Of a stretch of DNA of 10,348 nucleotides, positions 5,845 to 10,348 are shown piece by piece. This stretch comes from Pseudomonadota bacterium (GTDB taxonomy: Bacteria; SAR324; XYD2-FULL-50-16; JAHJRI01): positions 1 through 10,348 of the forward strand of contig JAKSDL010000499.1 in NCBI GenBank assembly GCA_022360105.1, in the 5' to 3' direction. Numbering within the stretch: position 1 is the stretch's first letter; each line of letters opens with the position of its first letter. Under the pieces are notes generated by a model. It made no database searches and was not told where the DNA came from. It was given only the letters and a program-made list of their open reading frames with translations. The translations under genes and the position numbers were made by a program.

Positions 5845-6792
5845 ATGCCCGAAAACTGGAAACCTGAAAGCCAACTAGCTAAAATTGTTAATAATGCAGG
5901 ATTTTATTACGATCCGGCTCAAGATATTATCTATTCCACCATGGATCCCTGGCAGAGAAAATTCGGTTATGCCTATAGCTATGATGTTGCAGCTCCCGTA
6001 GCCATTAGTGCTGTCATCGATTGTGAACCATTCTTTTTTGAATACGATAAAAAACATTGGATGATCGAACTATGGAAGGGGCAATACGGATTTGAAACCG
6101 GTGCTGAGATAGGGGTTTATGTCAGCAGGGAAGACCGTCCTCTGTTGGATTCCACTTTAGGCAACAGACCGCATGATCCCGAAAACAGCAGATTTTTTGA
6201 TTGTGCCGCCAATAACGAGCGTCTGGAGATGGCTTTTGCACTGAACCATAAAGGCCAAAAGCTCTTTGAAAGAGGACCGGACAAACACTGGTGGTTGACA
6301 GGATTTCGATGGGGAATGCTGGCAGAGCCGGAGGACCTGACCCTGGATGTCGGTTTGACGTTCCCGGATGCCACAATGAGGGCAGCTTTTGTAACAGCGG
6401 TGGAAAAGCAGGGATACCAGGGAATAAGTATTGACGGAGATAAAGTCAGTTTCACTTTCGACAAACCCAAGACTCACCAACCCCGCACCGATCCGAAGTG
6501 CTCCATCATAGTAAGTGCAGCACGTGAAACTAACGAGAAAATGGTCGCTCAATTCAAAAAACTGGATCTTGAGAATCATGATCCCAACCAGTTGCCGGAT
6601 GAGTTTGCGGAATACTTTATCTCTCAAGGTCCTGAAAACTTCAAGAACCATGTCATCAAGGCTATGCAGGATGTTGAAGACGATCTGGACGACGCAATTA
6701 AAGCCATTGAGAGTTTTTATAAACAGATAACCAGCCCTTTCAGCAGAATTTGGAACACGTTGTTGCGATGGTTTAAACAACTTTTTGGTTAA
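5845..6792 (+). CDS. DUF4474 domain-containing protein
   Basis: This 315-aa protein has a clear DUF4474-like N-terminal domain: AGFYYDP (18-24), QDIIYSTMDPWQRKFGY (26-42), then VIDCEPFFFEY (57-67) and ELWKGQYGFETGAEIGVY (75-92). The domain seems to reach to about 205. The C-terminal part (about 225-315) is mostly helical with an acidic stretch (VEDDLDDAIKAIESF, 277-291) and ends in an amphipathic, aromatic and basic tail (RIWNTLLRWFKQLFG) that might touch membrane. There is no signal peptide, so it is probably cytoplasmic. The biochemical role of DUF4474 is not known. The start is firm: AAGGAG at 5833-5838, 6 nt before ATG. The gene leads a plus-strand cluster and has no terminator between it and the phosphoesterase 63 nt downstream. 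Confidence 0.88.
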   Translation: MPENWKPESQLAKIVNNAGFYYDPAQDIIYSTMDPWQRKFGYAYSYDVAAPVAISAVIDCEPFFFEYDKKHWMIELWKGQYGFETGAEIGVYVSREDRPLLDSTLGNRPHDPENSRFFDCAANNERLEMAFALNHKGQKLFERGPDKHWWLTGFRWGMLAEPEDLTLDVGLTFPDATMRAAFVTAVEKQGYQGISIDGDKVSFTFDKPKTHQPRTDPKCSIIVSAARETNEKMVAQFKKLDLENHDPNQLPDEFAEYFISQGPENFKNHVIKAMQDVEDDLDDAIKAIESFYKQITSPFSRIWNTLLRWFKQLFG

Positions 6793-6855
6793 ATGGATCC
6801 ATATCATTTTACATGAAGGCAAACCACAATTCTAAAATTCAAGGAGTGTTTTATT

Positions 6856-7869
6856 ATGGCAAAGACACAACGGTACTTCCTCAGCGATATTCATCTCAGT
6901 TCACAAAACCTGTATGATGGCGGGTATGCCTGGTTTAAAAAGCCCAAGCATCAAACCAGGTTAATCAATTTTATCGATCAATATATCCTGGGTAACAGCA
7001 AGGTTAAAGATGTCATTTTATTGGGCGATATTTTTGATACCTGGGTTTGTCCTGCAGATACCAAGCCTCCCACTTATGATGAGATATTTGATGCCAACAG
7101 GGAAATTCTAACCAAGTTCAATGAAATCACCGCCAACGGTATCGAACTGTTTTATGTGAACGGTAACCATGATTATGATTTGACGGAATCGGAAATCAAA
7201 AAAGTCATTCCCAAAGCGCATCTGATAAAAAAATACAGCACCAGTTTATTAAGGGCGGAACACGGCAATAGGTTTGATGAGATTTTTAACAATCCGGACT
7301 ATTTCTGTGATCCCGCTTTTGGTCTGCCGATCGGCTATATCATGAGTCGATTGGTTGCTTCCATTACCACAACAGGCTATAGTCTGTTCGATTTACCAAC
7401 CTATTTGGATGACATTGTGGAGGCTGCAGGAACAGATCAGAATATTTTTGAATCGATTATTGAAGGACTTGCAGAAAGAGCCGGACTTGGTGAAAGTGGA
7501 GGAATCGTGATGCCTAACGGATCCAAGTTGACTATTGAAAATGCAAAGGCCCGCTATAAAAAACTTGAGCAAAAGTACAGCTTTTCCGATTTTATCCGGG
7601 AGCTTTGGGATCGCTCATCTTTGGGATGGCAGGCAGACCGGATGTGTATCAAGGAAGATTTAAAAATTGTTGTCTTTGGTCATTCGCATAAGGCCACCAT
7701 TGATAAGGATTTTTTTCTCACCAAAGACAGAATTTATGCCAATACCGGCTCCTGGTGCCTGGAAAATGCCTATAGTGTTATGGTGGAAAAAGGTAAATCC
7801 TTCAAAGTCACCTTGTTGAAAATTGATCCTGAAGGTAAGGTTGTCCAGAAAACAAGTGAAACTGTTTAA
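6856..7869 (+). CDS. Calcineurin-type metallophosphoesterase
   Basis: This 337-aa protein carries every metal-binding motif of the family: SDIHLS (D11, H13), LLGDIFD (D58), NGNHDYD (N104, H105), EHGNRFD (H136) and FGHSHKA (H276, H278). A two-metal phosphoesterase is therefore expected to be active. The motif order and the FDTW/GNHD context recall the LpxH (UDP-2,3-diacylglucosamine hydrolase) branch, but LpxH is about 240 aa. Here a large insert (about 145-265) separates the EHG and GHSH motifs, so the substrate is probably different. There is no signal peptide, and the protein is presumably cytoplasmic. AAGGAG (6841-6846) stands 9 nt before the ATG. The gene follows the DUF4474 gene closely and is followed by the GST gene, suggesting one operon. 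Confidence 0.93.
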   Translation: MAKTQRYFLSDIHLSSQNLYDGGYAWFKKPKHQTRLINFIDQYILGNSKVKDVILLGDIFDTWVCPADTKPPTYDEIFDANREILTKFNEITANGIELFYVNGNHDYDLTESEIKKVIPKAHLIKKYSTSLLRAEHGNRFDEIFNNPDYFCDPAFGLPIGYIMSRLVASITTTGYSLFDLPTYLDDIVEAAGTDQNIFESIIEGLAERAGLGESGGIVMPNGSKLTIENAKARYKKLEQKYSFSDFIRELWDRSSLGWQADRMCIKEDLKIVVFGHSHKATIDKDFFLTKDRIYANTGSWCLENAYSVMVEKGKSFKVTLLKIDPEGKVVQKTSETV

Positions 7870-7894
7870 CCCGGATTGCAACTCTCGAATACCA

Positions 7895-8503
7895 GTGGAT
7901 ATTAAATTTTACTATAGTCGTGGTTCCAACTGCAGCGAACGGGTGAAATGGGTTTTAGACCATAAACAGATCACTTATCATCAAATAGACGCTGATGAGC
8001 TATATGGGTCTGAAAAATATTTCGAAATCAACCCATTCGGGCGAGTCCCATCGATGATTATCGATGGGATGGTACTCAATGAATCCATGGTAATGGTGGA
8101 ATTTTTGGAAGAAAACTTCAGGACCAATCCATTATTACCAAAAAATCCTATATTAAAAGCTGAAATCAGACAGATTTGTGAGATTGTTAATTCCACGATT
8201 CATCCCATGCAAAACTCCAAGGTGGTGGAGTTCTTTAAACCAGGTTTGGACAAAAAGGTTAAAACAGAAATAAGAGCGCAATGGGTTGGGAAAGGTTTGA
8301 AAACTTTGACATCTTACTTATGGAAACAAAGCAAGTTCGCAGCGGGAACTCAATTTTCTCTGGCTGATATTTTTGTCACCGTCATTTATAACAAAGGAAT
8401 CAGTTTAGGCCTGAACAGAATCGATTACCCCAAGTTTGAATCCCATTGGATGTGCCTGTTGAGCGATCCATCAATTAGTTACTATTGCCCGATCAAACAA
8501 TAA
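7895..8503 (+). CDS. Glutathione S-transferase, zeta/maleylacetoacetate isomerase-like
   Basis: The thioredoxin-like N-terminal domain begins DIKFYYSRGSNCSERVKWVL. Its GSNCS matches the SSCS active-site region of zeta-class GSTs, where a Ser and a Cys act. Then come NPFGRVPSM with the cis-proline (P52) and LNES (E63/S64) for glutathione gamma-glutamyl binding. The helical C-terminal domain contains IHPMQNSKVV, another zeta-type mark, and FSLADIFV, the N-capping box. Family roles are glutathione-dependent isomerisation or conjugation in the cytoplasm. No tyrosine-degradation genes are nearby, so maleylacetoacetate isomerase activity is not implied. The start is uncertain: GTG 7895 puts the first beta strand at the N terminus as in the family, but has no SD. 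GTG 7856 and TTG 7841 are alternatives overlapping the phosphoesterase gene. At 202 aa it is of usual or slightly short length. Confidence 0.88.
   Translation: MDIKFYYSRGSNCSERVKWVLDHKQITYHQIDADELYGSEKYFEINPFGRVPSMIIDGMVLNESMVMVEFLEENFRTNPLLPKNPILKAEIRQICEIVNSTIHPMQNSKVVEFFKPGLDKKVKTEIRAQWVGKGLKTLTSYLWKQSKFAAGTQFSLADIFVTVIYNKGISLGLNRIDYPKFESHWMCLLSDPSISYYCPIKQ
8046..8069 (+). repeat. Perfect 10-bp hairpin inside the GST gene
   Basis: TCCCATCGAT (8046-8055), loop GATT, ATCGATGGGA (8060-8069). The stem is perfect and can gain a G-U pair outside. It lies in codons for VPSMIIDGM, right after the cis-proline. It may be chance from coding constraints, or a local mRNA structure. Confidence 0.6.
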
Positions 8504-8507
8504 ATCT

Positions 8508-9269
8508 TTGAATAGAGCATTGGTGTTTCAAAAAGAACGTAAAAAAATCAGGTATTTGTTATCCTGTATTATGTTTTGTTGGGTGTTCTCTTTGGTAGGA
8601 CCTCACCTTTCAGCAGATACAAAAATCCCTTCCAGCAGTCGCTCCAGAAAAGCCATAGCTAAAGTCACACCCGGTTTGAAAGGTGCTTTATCCCAGAAAA
8701 ATTTGAATTTGGGTGATCCCATTTTCATTCGTATTTTCAAATTCCCACCGGAACTGGAGCTTTGGATCAAATCGGAAACTGCCTTCAAGCTTTTCAAACG
8801 TTACAAAATTTGTACATACGGGGCAAATGGATTGGGACCGAAAACCAAACAGGGTGACGGCAAAGCACCTGAAGGATTCTATTTTGTCATACCCCAACGT
8901 CTCAACCCAACCAGCAATTTTCACCTGTCTTTTAACCTGGGCTACCCGAACCGGTATGACCGGGTTCATAAACGGACTGGCAGTGCCCTAATGGTACATG
9001 GTAGCTGCGTATCAATTGGCTGTTATGCGATGACGGATAGGTCGATTGAAGAAATCTATACCCTGGCTGACGCGGCCTTTAGAAACGGACAGGAATTCTT
9101 CAGGGTTCATATTTTTCCCTTTCATTTGACAGATAAGAATCTGAACAAACATGCAGGTTCGATATGGATCGATTTCTGGAAAAACCTGAAACCGGGATTT
9201 GAATATTTTGAAACCCACAAAGTTCCTCCCAATGTAACTGTTTCAAAAGGCAAATATGTTTTTAATTAA
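8508..9269 (+). CDS. YafK/DpaA-like L,D-transpeptidase-fold cell-wall enzyme
   Basis: This 253-aa exported protein has a basic n-region (KERKKIR) and a hydrophobic core at about 15-31, with likely cleavage after LSA (about 36). The YkuD-type catalytic domain follows: IRIFKFPPELELWIK, YKICTYGANGLGPKTKQGDG, APEGFYFV, LGYPNRYDRVH, and the active site HGSCVSIGCYAMTD (H164, C172). The tail DFWKNLKPGFEYFE...PPNVTVSKGKYV continues the match. From memory this agrees along its length with E. coli YafK (also called LdtF/DpaA), which removes Braun's lipoprotein from peptidoglycan rather than making 3-3 crosslinks. Whether this organism has an Lpp-like partner is unknown, so the exact bond cut is inferred. 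The start is TTG 8508 or GTG 8523, both with weak SDs. It begins 4 nt after the GST stop, so co-transcription is likely. Confidence 0.92.
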   Translation: MNRALVFQKERKKIRYLLSCIMFCWVFSLVGPHLSADTKIPSSSRSRKAIAKVTPGLKGALSQKNLNLGDPIFIRIFKFPPELELWIKSETAFKLFKRYKICTYGANGLGPKTKQGDGKAPEGFYFVIPQRLNPTSNFHLSFNLGYPNRYDRVHKRTGSALMVHGSCVSIGCYAMTDRSIEEIYTLADAAFRNGQEFFRVHIFPFHLTDKNLNKHAGSIWIDFWKNLKPGFEYFETHKVPPNVTVSKGKYVFN

Positions 9270-9541
9270 TCATTCTAAATGTCCTCATTCAGCAAACGGG
9301 CGTTCAATTAAGACCGAATCATCTCTATTTCCGAGGGCCACCCTACCGTTTGTAATCTGCTTCGATCAAGATTTTGACAACATGTCCAAAAACTCTTTCA
9401 AATAGAGTTGAACTCCCATTGACACCTTTCATACAAACATAGAGAGTTTTATAAAGGTCTGTGATTGAATAAACCAAAAAAGACTCAAGTCCTATCCAAA
9501 CTCATAATTCTCTAACCAGAACCAAATCCAAGGAGGCCTCC
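9270..9541. other. Intergenic region before the methyltransferase gene
   Basis: This 272-nt gap has no supported gene and no clear terminator for the YafK-like gene. It carries the promoter candidate listed separately and a strong SD (AAGGAGG, 9530-9536) 5 nt before the GTG at 9542. That suggests the methyltransferase is its own transcription unit. Confidence 0.55.
9374..9409 (+). promoter_or_regulatory. Possible promoter with overlapping inverted repeat
   Basis: A consensus -35 TTGACA (9374-9379) is followed after 18 nt by TCAAAT (9398-9403), a 4/6 match to -10. The -10 sits inside the inverted repeat AACTCT/AGAGTT (9391-9396 and 9404-9409), where a repressor could bind. A second TTGACA at 9419-9424 lacks a good -10. 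The region lies upstream of the methyltransferase. The call rests on pattern only. Confidence 0.3.
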
Positions 9542-10333
9542 GTGGAAATTATTGAAATTCTCGAAGCAAAAGAAGACAGCATCATAATGAGCCATCTGAG
9601 TGAATCAATCGCTCAACATAAGGTAACTTCAATATGCGATTACGGGTGTGGCGACGGAAGACTTCTTGGCAAGTTACATGAGAGATTTCCGGATTTGGTA
9701 AATCTGGCAGGGATAGATAGCTGGTCGGATGAGACGTGCATCCGGGAAAAGCCTGTCGAAGGAACAATAGAATACATAGACAATACCTCGGAGGAATTTA
9801 TCGGTTTCCTGCATAAGAGTAGTTTTGATCTGGTATTTTCGACCTTTGCCCTCCATCATTTTCAGTTCCCGATGCAGGAATTGAAGCGTATGGAAGCATT
9901 GTTGGCTCCAGGCGGGGAGCTGATCTTAATCGATATGTATCGCGATTATCGCGATGTAGAAAGCATCGTTGATAATGTCAGTTTTTACAATAACCAGATG
10001 TTGATCAGTTCGCTAAAAGGTCTCTTTCACAGAATTCCTTACACCAGAGAAGAGGTTGCCGATCTTTTGCTGGCGTTGGATGTTGTTCTTGTCGATCAGA
10101 GCATCGCAGATCTGGATCTGACCGAAGAAGAAGTAAAGCTGTTTAAATCTGAAATGCCAAAACGAAGGGAAACATCTGCACGGGAACAGCGACTCAAAGA
10201 TCAACAAAGTGGATTAAATCCGGTGTTTCTGGATGTTCAGGAAAGAATTCATCAGATGGTAGCGGAGTTGTGTCAAAAATATGAAACCAAACCCGATGAT
10301 TTGTTGATTACCAGGGCCAGAAAGGTTCTATAA
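9542..10333 (+). CDS. Class I SAM-dependent methyltransferase
   Basis: This 263-aa protein has a Rossmann-like methyltransferase core. Motif I is CDYGCGDGRLL (32-42), which binds SAM. An acidic D59 sits at the end of the second strand (AGIDS), FDLVFSTFALHHF (95-107) is motif IV, and LLAPGGELILID (120-131) is the post-IV motif. The layout resembles the Methyltransf_11/12/25 group acting on small molecules. After the core, a helical charged extension (about 165-263) includes TEEEVKLFKSEMPKRRE and a C-terminal helix, which may shape the substrate site or dimer. The start is GTG with AAGGAGG 5 nt upstream; the frame ends at TAA 10331-10333. No biosynthetic partner gene is visible in the window, so the substrate is unknown. 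Confidence 0.9.
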   Translation: MEIIEILEAKEDSIIMSHLSESIAQHKVTSICDYGCGDGRLLGKLHERFPDLVNLAGIDSWSDETCIREKPVEGTIEYIDNTSEEFIGFLHKSSFDLVFSTFALHHFQFPMQELKRMEALLAPGGELILIDMYRDYRDVESIVDNVSFYNNQMLISSLKGLFHRIPYTREEVADLLLALDVVLVDQSIADLDLTEEEVKLFKSEMPKRRETSAREQRLKDQQSGLNPVFLDVQERIHQMVAELCQKYETKPDDLLITRARKVL

Positions 10334-10348
10334 ACTGTCGTAAAAAAC

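Noticed and set aside
6117..6822. Several minus-strand reading frames, up to 221 aa, opposite the DUF4474 gene
   Set aside because: The plus-strand DUF4474 protein matches a known family across the same bases; the antisense frames lack an SD and any recognisable domain.
6856..7869. Assignment of the phosphoesterase as LpxH
   Set aside because: The motifs are shared, but the protein is about 100 residues longer, with a large insert, and has no lipid A genes beside it.
7895..8503. Assignment of the GST as maleylacetoacetate isomerase (maiA)
   Set aside because: Zeta-like motifs are present, but no tyrosine or aromatic catabolism genes are nearby, and the sequence alone does not settle the activity.
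9419..9447. Second TTGACA upstream of the methyltransferase as a promoter
   Set aside because: No acceptable -10 box lies 16-18 nt downstream.

Overview
The window is a stretch of a moderately AT-rich bacterial chromosome. It carries nine genes, one of them cut by the left edge, and no rRNA, tRNA, CRISPR array or transposase gene. A signal-peptide-bearing YafK/DpaA-type peptidoglycan enzyme, a zeta-like glutathione S-transferase and purine-rich Shine-Dalgarno (SD) sites (AAGGAG type) point to a Gram-negative, diderm-type bacterium. The phylum cannot be fixed from the sequence. A membrane-tethered LuxR regulator and a dispersed palindromic repeat would fit several environmental lineages (Desulfobacterota, Acidobacteriota/Aminicenantes and similar), but this is a weak inference.

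Left edge (1-377, + strand): the C-terminal end of a membrane-anchored LuxR-type regulator. A gene-poor gap (378-695) separates it from a convergent gene set on the minus strand.

Minus-strand cluster (5465 down to 696): five genes in the order DUF4129 membrane protein, small two-TM protein, MoxR AAA+ ATPase, DUF58 protein, small polytopic membrane protein. The first three overlap one another by 11 and 17 nt, and the last two overlap by 4 nt, so they are translationally coupled blocks. This is a MoxR-DUF58-DUF4129 envelope/chaperone operon, but the transglutaminase domain often found in this context is absent. The two blocks are split by a 578-nt non-coding gap. That gap contains a roughly 138-bp MITE-like palindrome flanked by a 7-bp direct repeat (AAGGCCC), with a 28-bp-arm hairpin at its heart, and a separate 90-bp segment bounded by perfect 11-bp inverted repeats. 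The hairpin is followed by a U-tract in the direction of transcription, so it may attenuate or split the operon.

Plus-strand cluster (5845-9269): a DUF4474 protein, a calcineurin-type metallophosphoesterase, a zeta-like GST and an exported YafK/DpaA-like L,D-transpeptidase-fold enzyme. The spacings are short (63 nt, then about 25 and 4 nt), consistent with one transcription unit. The joint role is unknown; the only compartment clue is the exported cell-wall enzyme.

Right edge (9542-10333): a class I SAM-dependent methyltransferase of unknown substrate, preceded by a 272-nt gap with a possible promoter and a strong SD. It is probably a separate transcription unit.

The most notable points are the repeat elements inside the MoxR/DUF58 operon, the transglutaminase-less operon with two unrecognised membrane partners, a probable ATT start codon on the DUF4129 gene, and the unusual DUF4474-phosphoesterase-GST-YafK gene set.
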